A stretch of DNA of 64,000 bases from Gammaproteobacteria bacterium UBA7310 (GTDB taxonomy: Bacteria > Pseudomonadota > Gammaproteobacteria > Pseudomonadales > Ketobacteraceae). The position numbers and the translations under genes are program-made. Below the pieces are notes generated by a model, which saw only the letters and a list, made by a program, of their open reading frames with translations, was not told where the DNA came from and did no database searches. This document shows, piece by piece, positions 32,814 through 41,944 of this stretch (position 1 is its first letter; each line of letters begins with the position of its first letter). The DNA lies in assembly GCA_002471665.1 (NCBI GenBank), contig DKQK01000069.1:263098-327097 (forward strand). The letters are read 5' to 3'.

Positions 32814-33878
32814 TTAAAAATTAGCGGCAAGCTGAACCACTATATTATTGGACTTTTCGTCCGTGCCAAGCTTGGCTTCGCTATAATCCGTGTCACGCCA
32901 GAACTCAAGCGCCAGGACCACGTTCTCGTACACGTCGGTGGAGGCGCCCAGGGACAGCCGCTGTTCCGGCAGCCAACCACCGGCATCATCGGTTTCCTGA
33001 ACGGCAAAGGCGAGTGTGACATCCTGCTCACGCAATCTGGCAGCGAAATCCAATTCCAATTGAAAAGCGGAGGGCTGGGCTTCAAAAAACGCCCATTCAA
33101 TATCATCAACAGCGGACATGTACTCAGCAATGAAGGTAAGCGCTTCAACGCTCAGGCTGCCGGAAAAGGAGAAAGCACCATCGTCGCTATCCAAGCCGGC
33201 GGGGCCGGGTACTATTTCTGAAATACTATCGGATTCAGTCAAGGCGGACAGGTAGTCGAACCCGACTTGAAAATTGTGCTGGCTGAAACGTGCCGTCAGG
33301 CCATAATTCTCAACATGGCGTTCACGGTCAACCGATCCATCGAACAGGTATGCCCCTACAGAAAAACCATCCTGTTCCAATCCGAACAGGGCTGCCGTTT
33401 TATTGGTTTCGGCCAGCTCCAGCACCAATGTGTCGTTTACCAACGCGGTTTCAAAGCGGCCGAATGGCAGATATTGCTTACCAACCAAAACATCCACCGG
33501 GCCTACAAGATCGGCAAACGATAATGTGGCAACATCCACATCGAACTCGGTTTCATCTTCTTCATAGAGCAAGACAATATCGGCCTCCACCTGGTCATTG
33601 ATGGCGGCGGACAGGCCCAGCTCCACGGTGGCAACCACCAGGTCGCTGTAACTTTTGTCATCAAAGCCTTCCCCCATGGAGGCTTCGATTTCGATCAAAC
33701 CACGGACAGCCACTTTATCCCCCAATAAAGTGTTGTTGCCGGCGCCTTGCTGCTGCTCAAGCTTGGCCAGCCTCTGTTCTACACTGCGCTCAAATTCAGC
33801 ATCAGCAAGGGCTGAGAAAGACGCTCCGGAAATGGCTATCGCCAAGACACTTTGCGCAAGCGGTGGTGTGACTTTCAT
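32814..33878 (-). CDS. LbtU-family outer-membrane siderophore porin
   Basis: 354-residue outer-membrane beta-barrel protein. Signal peptide AQSVLAIAISGASFSALA with cleavage near ALADA, then a short coiled coil EQRLAKLEQQQG, then alternating barrel strands (AVRGLIEIEASMG, DLVVATVELGLSAAIN, SVGAYLFDGS, FQVGFDYL, LSLGASTDVYENVVLALEFW) and a terminal aromatic, VVQLAANF. The pattern and length fit the LbtU family, a TonB-independent siderophore receptor first described in Legionella. First gene of the iron locus; ATG 33878 has GAGGAG upstream, and a Fur box is about 55 bp upstream. The substrate is inferred. Confidence 0.85.
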   Translation of the reverse strand: MKVTPPLAQSVLAIAISGASFSALADAEFERSVEQRLAKLEQQQGAGNNTLLGDKVAVRGLIEIEASMGEGFDDKSYSDLVVATVELGLSAAINDQVEADIVLLYEEDETEFDVDVATLSFADLVGPVDVLVGKQYLPFGRFETALVNDTLVLELAETNKTAALFGLEQDGFSVGAYLFDGSVDRERHVENYGLTARFSQHNFQVGFDYLSALTESDSISEIVPGPAGLDSDDGAFSFSGSLSVEALTFIAEYMSAVDDIEWAFFEAQPSAFQLELDFAARLREQDVTLAFAVQETDDAGGWLPEQRLSLGASTDVYENVVLALEFWRDTDYSEAKLGTDEKSNNIVVQLAANF

Positions 33879-33929
33879 TGAGAACTCCTCATGGGCAGGC
33901 GTAGTGCGCCGAAAGATCAACACGTTAGC

Positions 33930-33949
33930 CTAAATGAGGATAGTTATCA
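33930..33949 (-). promoter_or_regulatory. Fur box upstream of the porin/imelysin operon
   Basis: The minus strand reads TGATAACTATCCTCA (33949-33935), an 11-of-14 match to the 7-1-7 Fur consensus TGATAAT-N-ATTATCA. Scored over the 19-bp consensus the match is 12 of 19. It overlaps a TTGATA that could be the -35 of the operon. Iron repression is therefore likely. Confidence 0.7.
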
Positions 33950-33967
33950 ACTGCACGTAATTAGCGT

Positions 33968-34906
33968 TTACTGATTTCGATCAAAGAACGCAGCAATTTC
34001 ACTGATGGCAATCCGTCCATCCTTTAACATGGGGAAAGTGTAGTGCCAGACATGCTGCATTTTCTCCCATATCTGCAATTCAACGGCGACGCCATCCCGC
34101 TTGGCATGCTCGGCAAGGCGCACGGAATCATCCAACAGGATCTCTTCTGATCCCACCTGAATCAGTAACGGTGGCAGGCCAGTCAAATCTGCCGCCAGTG
34201 GCGACATCGCGCTGGAGTTACCACGCTGTTCGGCAGACACTCCGGCACTGTAATGGGAGGCAAACTGGCGCAGCAGTTCCGGCGTCAACAGCAAATCCAC
34301 ATGCCCTTTGCTGGCGATGGTCTCCCCGCTCATGGATAGGTCCGTCCAGGGGGAAATGCAGCAGGCAGCCGCCGGCAGGGCAATACTCAAATCCCGTAAT
34401 CGGATTAATGTAGCGAGCACCAGATTGCCACCTGCGGAATCACCGGCCAGATAGATATTTTCCGGTTTGACCCCCTCCTCCAGAAGCGCGCTGTAAACAT
34501 TCACGGCATCCTCGATGGGTGCCGGATGGGTATGTTCCGGCGCTTTACGATAATCCGGAGCCACGGCCCGCATTTTGGACTGCTTGGCCAACCGGGCGAT
34601 CAGATGACGATGGCTCAGCGGAGAGCCAACGCAATAACCGCCTCCGTGAAAATACAGCAGTACTCGATTGCTGGGTGCTTTTCGAGGTTGATGCTGCTGG
34701 CAGGGCACGCCCCCGTAGGAGATGGATTGAATCTTGACACCACGGGCTACCGGCATGATTTTGCCGAAGAAATCCATGCTCTTTCTGGAATGTTCAATCG
34801 TACCCGGCTCAACGCTGAGGCTTGGTGCAATGGGCGACTTCAATACCAGATTCACTAAACTGACCGGCAAGCGACCGGATGAGCAAGTCATGTGGCTGAT
34901 GCTCAT
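33968..34906 (-). CDS. HSL-family alpha/beta-hydrolase (esterase/lipase)
   Basis: 312-residue hormone-sensitive-lipase-type esterase. The oxyanion motif HGGGYCVGS, the nucleophile elbow GDSAGGNL (Ser in GDSAG), and an Asp in GSEEILLDDSV plus His in KMQHVWHY complete the triad. These are typical carboxylesterases acting on short-chain esters. No signal peptide, so it is intracellular. It shares orientation with the following HDAC-like gene but a gap of 83 bp and the Fur box separate the neighbouring units, so it is most likely its own transcript. Substrate unknown. Confidence 0.88.
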   Translation of the reverse strand: MSISHMTCSSGRLPVSLVNLVLKSPIAPSLSVEPGTIEHSRKSMDFFGKIMPVARGVKIQSISYGGVPCQQHQPRKAPSNRVLLYFHGGGYCVGSPLSHRHLIARLAKQSKMRAVAPDYRKAPEHTHPAPIEDAVNVYSALLEEGVKPENIYLAGDSAGGNLVLATLIRLRDLSIALPAAACCISPWTDLSMSGETIASKGHVDLLLTPELLRQFASHYSAGVSAEQRGNSSAMSPLAADLTGLPPLLIQVGSEEILLDDSVRLAEHAKRDGVAVELQIWEKMQHVWHYTFPMLKDGRIAISEIAAFFDRNQ

Positions 34907-34989
34907 GATCCCCCCTATTTTGGAATTCTTATTGGTAAGTCAGGCAACTTATCACCGCACCACCAGCTGCGCAAGAGGTGAACAGCCCG

Positions 34990-35913
34990 CTAAACGCCGC
35001 TCAATACCCGAATATGCTGGTAGACGCTGCGCGCAAGGGCCTCCAGGTGATAACCTCCTTCCAGGCTGGAGACGATTTTGCCATCGCAGCAATGCTCGGC
35101 CAACTGCTTAAGCTCGCAGGTCAACCAGTAATAATCCCGTTCATCCAGATAAATATCCGCCAGGGGATCGGAATGATGGGCATCAAAGCCGGCGCTGATC
35201 AATATCAGTTGGGGATTGAACTGCTGCAGTTTGTTCATCCACTGCTGTAATACCCAATCCCGAAATTCCTCACTGCCGGCACCGGCATGCATCGGCGTGT
35301 GAACAATATTGGATCGGTTCTGGTCGGGCACGGTGTGTGGGTAGTAAGGATGCTGAAAGCTGGAACAAAATAGAACACGCTCATCATACTGAAGGATGTT
35401 CTCAGTGCCGTTACCATGGTGGACATCGAAATCCACAATAGCAACCCGTTCTAGATCGTATTGATGCAAAGCGTAAGCGGCGGCCACGGCAACGTTGCTG
35501 AATATACAGAACCCCATGGCTCGGTTTTTCTCCGCATGATGGCCCGGCGGGCGAACCGCACAGAAGGCGTTGGCCACCTCCCCCCCCATCACCAGGTCCA
35601 CTGCCTTGCAGACACCACCCGCCGAGCGCAGGGCCGCGTCCAGAGTATGCCGGTTGGCCACTACGTCCTCACCCAGTACCTTAACTTTTTGCATCGGAAA
35701 GTGATCGAACACCGCGTCCACGTAATCACGGCTGTGAACCCGATAGAGGTGTTTCTTTTCAATTTTCGGGGCGTCAACGTGTTGCAGAATATCCCATACC
35801 TGGCGCTCCATCAGATAATCCCGAATCGCACTCAGGCGGCGGGGTGATTCCGGATGATCGGCACCCATTTCATGAAGTTCGCAGTCTTTATGACTAATGT
35901 AAGCTGTCAGCAT
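34990..35913 (-). CDS. Histone-deacetylase-family (class II-type) deacetylase
   Basis: 307-residue arginase/deacetylase-fold amidohydrolase. The catalytic and Zn-binding blocks are present: HPESPRRLSAI, RPPGHHAEKNRAMGFCIFSNVAVAAAYA (paired histidines) and DFDVHHGNGTE (Asp-His-Asp zinc site), plus SAGFDAHHSDPLA. Bacterial members include acetoin-utilisation AcuC and acetylpolyamine amidohydrolases; this one is closest in pattern to class-II HDAC-like proteins. Start ATG 35913 lies 4 nt after the pat stop, so the gene is likely co-translated, placing a lysine deacetylase beside a lysine acetyltransferase. Acetyl-lysine or acetylpolyamine are plausible substrates. Confidence 0.9.
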   Translation of the reverse strand: MLTAYISHKDCELHEMGADHPESPRRLSAIRDYLMERQVWDILQHVDAPKIEKKHLYRVHSRDYVDAVFDHFPMQKVKVLGEDVVANRHTLDAALRSAGGVCKAVDLVMGGEVANAFCAVRPPGHHAEKNRAMGFCIFSNVAVAAAYALHQYDLERVAIVDFDVHHGNGTENILQYDERVLFCSSFQHPYYPHTVPDQNRSNIVHTPMHAGAGSEEFRDWVLQQWMNKLQQFNPQLILISAGFDAHHSDPLADIYLDERDYYWLTCELKQLAEHCCDGKIVSSLEGGYHLEALARSVYQHIRVLSGV

Positions 35914-35917
35914 AAGG

Positions 35918-38593
35918 TCACAGTTTTTTGATGATGTATACGATGTCTTCGTCTTTCTCGTCGTCACGAATCTCAAAGCCCATGGATCTGGCCAGTTTGC
36001 GCATGGGCACGTTGTCCCGCAGCACAATGCCGTCCATGAACTTCAAGCCTTTGGCGCGGGCCGCTTCGATCAGCAGTTCCATCAATTTATACCCAATGCC
36101 CGTACGATGCCATTGATCTGACACAACCACCGCGAACTCACAGCTGACACCATCCGGATTCACTACGTAGCGACTGACCCCGATTTCCTGCCAAATGCCA
36201 TTCTCCTGCACCAGCGCCACCAGCGCCATTTCCCGGTGATAGTCAATCTGGGTAAAGCGGGCCAGCATCTCCGGCGTTACCCGCTTAACGTTATGCATAA
36301 ACCGATAATAGCGGGAGCGCTCGGACAGGCTTTCGATGAATGACTTTTCCAGCTCGGCGTCTTCCGGACGAATGGGGCGAATACGTACATCCAGGCCATT
36401 CTTCAACTGCCAGTTGGTTTCCAGATACACCGGATAGGGATGAATGGCCATATGTTCATAACGCTTCTGCGCCGGTGGCAAATAATCCACTTCGATCACC
36501 GCATCCAGCACGATGGCGTTCTTATCATCCAGCACCAGGGGGTTAATATCCAGATTCCGGATCCAGGGCAGCTCGCAGGCAATCTCGGACAAACGCAGAA
36601 TGATGCGCTCAAGCTCAACACGATTAGCCGCCGGCATGTTGCGAAAGCTGTCCAGCATCTTCGCCACTTTGGGGGAATCAATCAGCGTCTGGGCCAGCAG
36701 GGCATTCAACGGCGGCAGACTGATGGCGATGTCATTCATTACCTCGACCATGGTGCCGCCATGGCCAAACACCAGTACCGGGCCGAACACGGAATCGTTT
36801 TTGATGCCCAACAGCAACTCCCGGTTGGCGGCCGATGTCACCATGTGTTCCACGATCACCCCTTCAACACGGGCATCGGGTTTCTTCTCCTGCACGTCGT
36901 CCATCAATTTTTTATAGGCAGATCTTACCGCCTGGGCATTCATCACGTTCAGTGATACACCGGAAAAATCCACCTTGTGACTGATGTCCGGTGAATTGAT
37001 TTTCAAAACCACAGGGAAACCAACGGATTCGGCCGCCACCAGCGCTTCATTGGCGGAATGGGTATTCCAGGACGGATTAATGGGTATATTGAACGCTTTC
37101 AACACCGCCCGGGATTCAAGTTGATTCAGAATCTTACGCCCTTCCTGTAGCACCCCTTCGATGATCAGGCGTGCACCCTCAATATCCGGGTGCACATCTT
37201 TTGCCATGGACGCCGGTGCCTGCACCAAATACGTACGATTCTTGAAATAAGTGGTGAGATACTTGGCGGCTTTGACGGCGTTTTCCGGGGATGAGAACAC
37301 GGGGATTCCCCTTTCCTGCAGGGAGCGTCGAATGACCGCCACATTATCGCCTCCCATACAACAAACTACGATGGGCTTGAAACTGGCCTTCTGGATTTTG
37401 AACAGGCGCTCGTCCACATCCGCCACCACCCTGCCACGGGGGGGTGTCAATACCACAATCAGGAAATCCACGCCCTTGTCTTTGGCAATGATTTCACAGG
37501 CTTCCATGAATTCATCATTCAGGCCGAAACGGCTGCTGTAAACCGGATTGACGCTGGCATCCATTGAGCGTAACGAAGCCAGCTTGGCGCTGCTTTCATT
37601 GCTCAATTCCGCCAGGGGCAAATTGAGATCATAGGCTTTATCGCAAGCCATAATGGCCGGCCCCAGGCCGTGTGAAATGATCCCGATCCGTTCACCGCGC
37701 ACACTGCGATGGATAGGAAACGCCCGCGCCGCCAGGAACAGGTCCGTCAATGAGTGGGCGCGCACAATACCGGCACGCTCCAATGCGGCATTGAACACAT
37801 AGTCGTTGCCTACCAATGCCCCCGTATGGGAAAGCTGTTGCCCCGCCACCTCCCCATGACGGCCGGTTTTCATGACGATAACCGGTTTACTGCGCGCAAC
37901 CCCCCGCAACCCTGAGAGAAAGCCGCGGGAATCCTGAACGCCTTCTGCGTAAATAAGGATGCATTCGGTCTGCTGATCAATGACCAGGTAATCCAGGATA
38001 TCACCGGCATAGACGCCGGCCGCCTGCTCCAGTGAGATGATGGTGGAAAATCCCACCCCGCTGGCATTGGCCCAATCGGTTACCGCCCGACAGATGGCAC
38101 CGGAGTGCGATATCAGGGCAATTTTTCCGGGTTTGATGTCCACTCGATCCAAGGTTGCCCGTATGCCCAGCGCGGGCCGGACAAACCCGTAGCAATCAGG
38201 CCCCCACATCCGTATACCCAGGTTATCCGCCTGCCGGCGCAGGCTTTCAACAAACTGATTACGCAGGAAGCCGTCCCGGTCATCCAAATGCGACAATACC
38301 ACCACCGAATCGATTCCCACCGCGGCACAGCGATCCAACTGTTCGTTAACCTGGGAATCCGGGGTAACGATAATGGCCAGATCCACCCGTCCGGGCACCT
38401 GATCAATGGTGTCATAATGCCGGCTGCCACCCAGTAAAGATCGCTGGCGTGGATGAACCAGCCACACCTTGCCCTTGAATTGCTCTTTCAAACGTTCGGA
38501 CAGTTTCGCTTCGATGGAGTCACTGCCCTCACCGGTGCCGATAATGGCAATGGTGGAAGGTTCAAAAAAATGGGTAAGGTAATGCTTCTTCAT
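35918..38593 (-). CDS. pat: Pat-type protein lysine acetyltransferase (ADP-forming acyl-CoA synthetase / GNAT fusion)
   Basis: 891-residue bifunctional protein. Residues 1-~700 form an ADP-forming acyl-CoA synthetase-like region: the CoA-binding domain (STIAIIGTGEGSDS, DLAIIVTPDSQVNEQL), the succinyl-CoA ligase-like middle with LSHTGAL (His256) and FPVVLKINSPDISHKVD ATP-grasp domain. The last ~155 residues are a GNAT domain (EFAVVVSDQWHRTGIGYKLMELL) as in Salmonella Pat (about 886 residues), which acetylates and controls enzymes such as Acs. Downstream neighbour is the HDAC-like gene (4 nt), upstream tmcA (23 nt). Whether the synthetase part is active is open; I recall that Salmonella Pat lacks the catalytic His that appears retained here. 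Confidence 0.9.
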   Translation of the reverse strand: MKKHYLTHFFEPSTIAIIGTGEGSDSIEAKLSERLKEQFKGKVWLVHPRQRSLLGGSRHYDTIDQVPGRVDLAIIVTPDSQVNEQLDRCAAVGIDSVVVLSHLDDRDGFLRNQFVESLRRQADNLGIRMWGPDCYGFVRPALGIRATLDRVDIKPGKIALISHSGAICRAVTDWANASGVGFSTIISLEQAAGVYAGDILDYLVIDQQTECILIYAEGVQDSRGFLSGLRGVARSKPVIVMKTGRHGEVAGQQLSHTGALVGNDYVFNAALERAGIVRAHSLTDLFLAARAFPIHRSVRGERIGIISHGLGPAIMACDKAYDLNLPLAELSNESSAKLASLRSMDASVNPVYSSRFGLNDEFMEACEIIAKDKGVDFLIVVLTPPRGRVVADVDERLFKIQKASFKPIVVCCMGGDNVAVIRRSLQERGIPVFSSPENAVKAAKYLTTYFKNRTYLVQAPASMAKDVHPDIEGARLIIEGVLQEGRKILNQLESRAVLKAFNIPINPSWNTHSANEALVAAESVGFPVVLKINSPDISHKVDFSGVSLNVMNAQAVRSAYKKLMDDVQEKKPDARVEGVIVEHMVTSAANRELLLGIKNDSVFGPVLVFGHGGTMVEVMNDIAISLPPLNALLAQTLIDSPKVAKMLDSFRNMPAANRVELERIILRLSEIACELPWIRNLDINPLVLDDKNAIVLDAVIEVDYLPPAQKRYEHMAIHPYPVYLETNWQLKNGLDVRIRPIRPEDAELEKSFIESLSERSRYYRFMHNVKRVTPEMLARFTQIDYHREMALVALVQENGIWQEIGVSRYVVNPDGVSCEFAVVVSDQWHRTGIGYKLMELLIEAARAKGLKFMDGIVLRDNVPMRKLARSMGFEIRDDEKDEDIVYIIKKL

Positions 38594-38616
38594 TGAGATT
38601 CAGCCGTTCAACAATG

Positions 38617-40761
38617 TCAATTGGATAAAGTCCAGTGGAAACCACGGGCCAGCGCCTGCCTGAGCAGTTTGCGGGCCTGCTTGATGCCGGTGAGTTGCAG
38701 CGTGGAAATACAGTGCGGCCAGGGATGGTTCTGTAGCACCTTCATGATCACCAGTTTGCGCTCCGACTCCGGCAACTGATCCCAGGCCAGACCCGAGATC
38801 GGCAGCGACCACAGTGAACGCCAGACAGCGGCTGCGGCGTTTTCATAAGGAGTATAGCCTGCCAGAAACCGCTGTAACGCCTGTTGATCTCTCTCATGGT
38901 TTGGCAAAGTGGCCGGTACGGTGCTGTGATGACGGGCACAAAGCTGCAATACCAACGATGCAGGCAATTGCTGATGTGTGAGCATCAGCTGGATGGGCAA
39001 ATCCTCGTGGAACCCCGTTAAGGCAGCCTGCACCATGGCCTGCCCTCCATCACTTAGCCCCTGATAGACCAACAGACTGTGGGCACCGGTGGTCGCCTCC
39101 CGCTGATAACCCACCCTGATGCAGGCATATTCATTCTTGTGCCAGAACTGAAGCACAGCGGCACTGCCGGAGAACAAAGAACCGATTCCATCAGCACCTT
39201 CCGCGCGCGCCTGTCTTAACAGGTGTGCAAGCAGCTCGGAGCCCAGCCCTGTGCCCTGCAATTGGGGTTGTACCGCTATCCTCACAATGCGCCAGTGACA
39301 CATCCCCAAGGCCTGCGCTTGCCCCAGGTGCACCGCCAACGATTGCGGCAGAACCTGGCCATGGGGCCGGCGCTTCCCCTCTGTGATGTGCTCGGCCAGG
39401 TTCCCGCCAAGCTCGCCTTCACAGGCCACCATCGCCACCGCGTACACCTGATGGGCGTCCCGCAGGGTAAACAGCCGCACATTGCCACCATCGAGCATAC
39501 TGCGCAAATCACTGGGGCGGGTTCGATAGTGTGCCGACATCAACAACTCAAACAGCTGATTAAGTTGCGCCTCCGCATGGTCATCACACTGGTAAGTGAA
39601 TTCCCCAAACTGCAGTGACGGGTGCCCGCCAGGGTCAATGTTGTCTGCGCCCTGCGGCTTCAACAGCAGTAGTTTCTGCAACAGGCCTTCCAACCAATCC
39701 TGCTCCTGCCAGCGCACCGGCTGCCGCATTTCGTGCCTTACCCAATCGGGAAACTGCTGATTCAGATGCTGGTGAAATCGAACGCTGAAACCGCGCCCCG
39801 TGCCCTCGTAGCCGTTGACCGTTGTCGCCATCACTGCCCGCGAATAGTGGGACAGTATGCGCTTGAGCAGGTGCGGAGCAATGGCTGCGGCCTCATCAAC
39901 CATCAACAGATCTGCCTTGGGGAGCACCTGCAACAGCCGGTCGGGGGCATAAAACTCAGCGTTAAAGGGCCGATCGGGATGGGGCCTGGCAAACCGCAAC
40001 AGGGTCTCTGCGTTTTCGACCCGGGGTGCGGTAATCACAATGCGCTTGCCGGCCTCTGCCAGACGGGCAACGGCCAGGCCCAGGGCGACACTCTTACCCC
40101 GCCCACGATCCGCTTCGATGACCAATGGCCGCTTGCGATGGCCCTGGATCACCTTCAATATCAGTTCCATCGCTGTACGCTGGCAGTCAGTCACACAGCC
40201 GGCATCATCCACGCGCCGTTGTTGCACCGGTAAATCCGGCAACTGCGGGACACTCAGGCCCGGCGCACAGGTGCCAGAGCGCTGATAGAGGTGGGCGCGG
40301 TAAGGGTATTGCCGCAGTATCCAGGCGGCACGGGTCGTGAACCGGTTGCGGACCCTGGCAACCCCCCAGGGTTCCACCGCGATTTTACGGGCAAACGGAT
40401 CGGCAAAACGCGGCCACTCATCCAAAGGCGGACACAACACCCACACACAACCACCGCCCCGAATATTGCCGCAGAGAGCTGCCAGGGCATCGGGATTGAA
40501 ACCGCTGTAGGCATCAAACACGCCCTGCTGTGCCTCCCGCCCCAGCTCGTGGTTATATCGGTCGGCCGGCAGTGTCCAGGCGCCGGCCGGCGATCGCGTG
40601 GAATACCACAGCACCGATTCTGCACCCAGCCCCGCCAAAGCAACCTGTACCGTTTCCAGTGCCCAGTCCGCGTCTCCCTCCACCAGCACCAACAAACGCC
40701 GGTCACTGTGCACCAGTTTGTTGGTCAACTGCTGTAACTGCCCCTGCCATGCCAACATCAC
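38617..40761 (-). CDS. tmcA: tRNA(Met) cytidine acetyltransferase TmcA
   Basis: 714 residues, the usual size. TmcA forms N4-acetylcytidine at the wobble position of elongator tRNA-Met, using acetyl-CoA and ATP or GTP. Recognisable elements: an N-terminal TmcA domain, the ATPase P-loop segment EADRGRGKSVALGLA (about residue 217), DEAAAIAPHLL as Walker B, and a GNAT domain near residue 500 with VQPQLQGTGLGSELLAHLL. The C-terminal tRNA-binding tail is complete. Start ATG overlaps the stop of the upstream flavoprotein gene by four bases (ATGA), so they are translationally coupled. Confidence 0.95.
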   Translation of the reverse strand: MMLAWQGQLQQLTNKLVHSDRRLLVLVEGDADWALETVQVALAGLGAESVLWYSTRSPAGAWTLPADRYNHELGREAQQGVFDAYSGFNPDALAALCGNIRGGGCVWVLCPPLDEWPRFADPFARKIAVEPWGVARVRNRFTTRAAWILRQYPYRAHLYQRSGTCAPGLSVPQLPDLPVQQRRVDDAGCVTDCQRTAMELILKVIQGHRKRPLVIEADRGRGKSVALGLAVARLAEAGKRIVITAPRVENAETLLRFARPHPDRPFNAEFYAPDRLLQVLPKADLLMVDEAAAIAPHLLKRILSHYSRAVMATTVNGYEGTGRGFSVRFHQHLNQQFPDWVRHEMRQPVRWQEQDWLEGLLQKLLLLKPQGADNIDPGGHPSLQFGEFTYQCDDHAEAQLNQLFELLMSAHYRTRPSDLRSMLDGGNVRLFTLRDAHQVYAVAMVACEGELGGNLAEHITEGKRRPHGQVLPQSLAVHLGQAQALGMCHWRIVRIAVQPQLQGTGLGSELLAHLLRQARAEGADGIGSLFSGSAAVLQFWHKNEYACIRVGYQREATTGAHSLLVYQGLSDGGQAMVQAALTGFHEDLPIQLMLTHQQLPASLVLQLCARHHSTVPATLPNHERDQQALQRFLAGYTPYENAAAAVWRSLWSLPISGLAWDQLPESERKLVIMKVLQNHPWPHCISTLQLTGIKQARKLLRQALARGFHWTLSN

Positions 40762-41870
40762 CTTTGGTACTGCTCCATAAAGCCAACATCAATCCTGTTT
40801 TTCCAACGCCACACCCAAGCCCCGCTGCAATACAGCCAGCCCCGGGAGGCCAGCGCTTTCTTCTCACCCAGGCTGATGAGTTTCAGGTAGCGGCGCTGTG
40901 GGTGGAAAGGTTGCAGTGGCTCACCGCGCACAAGCCGCAATAGGTTCTGCGCGAGAACCGGCCCCTGCCTCACCGCATAAACACCGGCTTTAGGCAGCGG
41001 CCGGGGAAAATGAGCAATATCACCCACCGCAAACACGTTATGCATCGACTTGACCCTGAGATCCTCATCCACTCTGATATAACCCTGGTCCGATAAGGGC
41101 AGCCCGCAGCCGGATAATGACTGCGGCGGCACCGCCGACGTACAGAGCAGGGTGAAGTCACTGTGCAATCGCTGCCCGTCGGCTAACTGAAGCCCATCTG
41201 CCTGAATGGCCGTGACCTCAACATGGGTAAGACAATGGATACCCGCGGCATCCAACGCCTGTTTTGCCCGCCGCCGCACCATTGGATTGTGCCCCTCCAA
41301 TAGCCCGCCACCGGCGATCAAGCGCCAGTGCCAGGGCCTTTCGCCCTGTGTTGTTTGTATTCGATGGGCCATGGCCAATCCCAATTCAACCCCCGCAACA
41401 CCACCGCCCACCACGGAAACCGTACGCGGTTTGGTGCGATCCACCTGTTCAAGAAATGCTTCCCAGTGGCGCAAAAACTGATGAGCCGGTTTGACCGTTA
41501 CAGCATGGACAGCTCCCTGCACCGGTTCTGTTGCCGGCACAGAGCCGATGTCCAGCGACAGCATATCAAAGGTCAGGCTCTCGCCCGATTCCAGTAAAAC
41601 CCTTTGCGCGTCGGTTTCCAGCGCCTTGAATCGCCCCGGATTCCAGGTTACCCCATGGCATTCACACAGAGCAGGCAGGTTGATCAGGCAATCCTCCGTT
41701 CGGTAGTGACCGGCCACCACCCCGGGGATCATACCGGAATAGACCGCCATCGGCTCCGGATTGAGCAACATCATCTCTACGGCCAGCCCCGAAAACAGGC
41801 TCTGGAACCGCCGCACCACTTCTATATGGGCGTGGCCGCCGCCAATCAAAAGGATCCTGATGGGATTCAT
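40758..41870 (-). CDS. FAD-dependent pyridine nucleotide-disulfide oxidoreductase (SelD N-terminal-like type)
   Basis: 370-residue flavoprotein resembling the free-standing form of the domain fused to SelD in some bacteria (TIGR03169 pattern as I remember it) and type II NADH dehydrogenase. Dinucleotide loop ILLIGGGHAHIEVVRRF at the N-terminus, PMAVYSGMIPGVVAGHY, GGGVAGVELGLAMAH (the NAD loop) and VFAVGDIAHFPRPLPKAGVYAVRQG. No redox-active CxxC pair. Physiological acceptor unknown. First gene of the apparent acetylation operon, with the stop overlapping tmcA by 4 nt. The plus-strand gene at 41945 is divergent from it with 74 bp between. Confidence 0.82.
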   Translation of the reverse strand: MNPIRILLIGGGHAHIEVVRRFQSLFSGLAVEMMLLNPEPMAVYSGMIPGVVAGHYRTEDCLINLPALCECHGVTWNPGRFKALETDAQRVLLESGESLTFDMLSLDIGSVPATEPVQGAVHAVTVKPAHQFLRHWEAFLEQVDRTKPRTVSVVGGGVAGVELGLAMAHRIQTTQGERPWHWRLIAGGGLLEGHNPMVRRRAKQALDAAGIHCLTHVEVTAIQADGLQLADGQRLHSDFTLLCTSAVPPQSLSGCGLPLSDQGYIRVDEDLRVKSMHNVFAVGDIAHFPRPLPKAGVYAVRQGPVLAQNLLRLVRGEPLQPFHPQRRYLKLISLGEKKALASRGWLYCSGAWVWRWKNRIDVGFMEQYQR

Positions 41871-41883
41871 TACACTCTCTGCG

Positions 41884-41910
41884 TTGATTTCCTGAGATTA
41901 AATCTATACT
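41884..41910 (+). promoter_or_regulatory. Possible sigma-70 promoter for the cysteine-rich / GGDEF operon
   Basis: TTGATT (41884-41889) and TATACT (41905-41910) separated by 15 nt in the 74-bp divergent region, 35 bp before the ATG at 41945. The spacer is short but both hexamers are near consensus. Confidence 0.35.
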
Positions 41911-41944
41911 TACAGATACTACTACTGGTTCGGGGCAGGATGAA

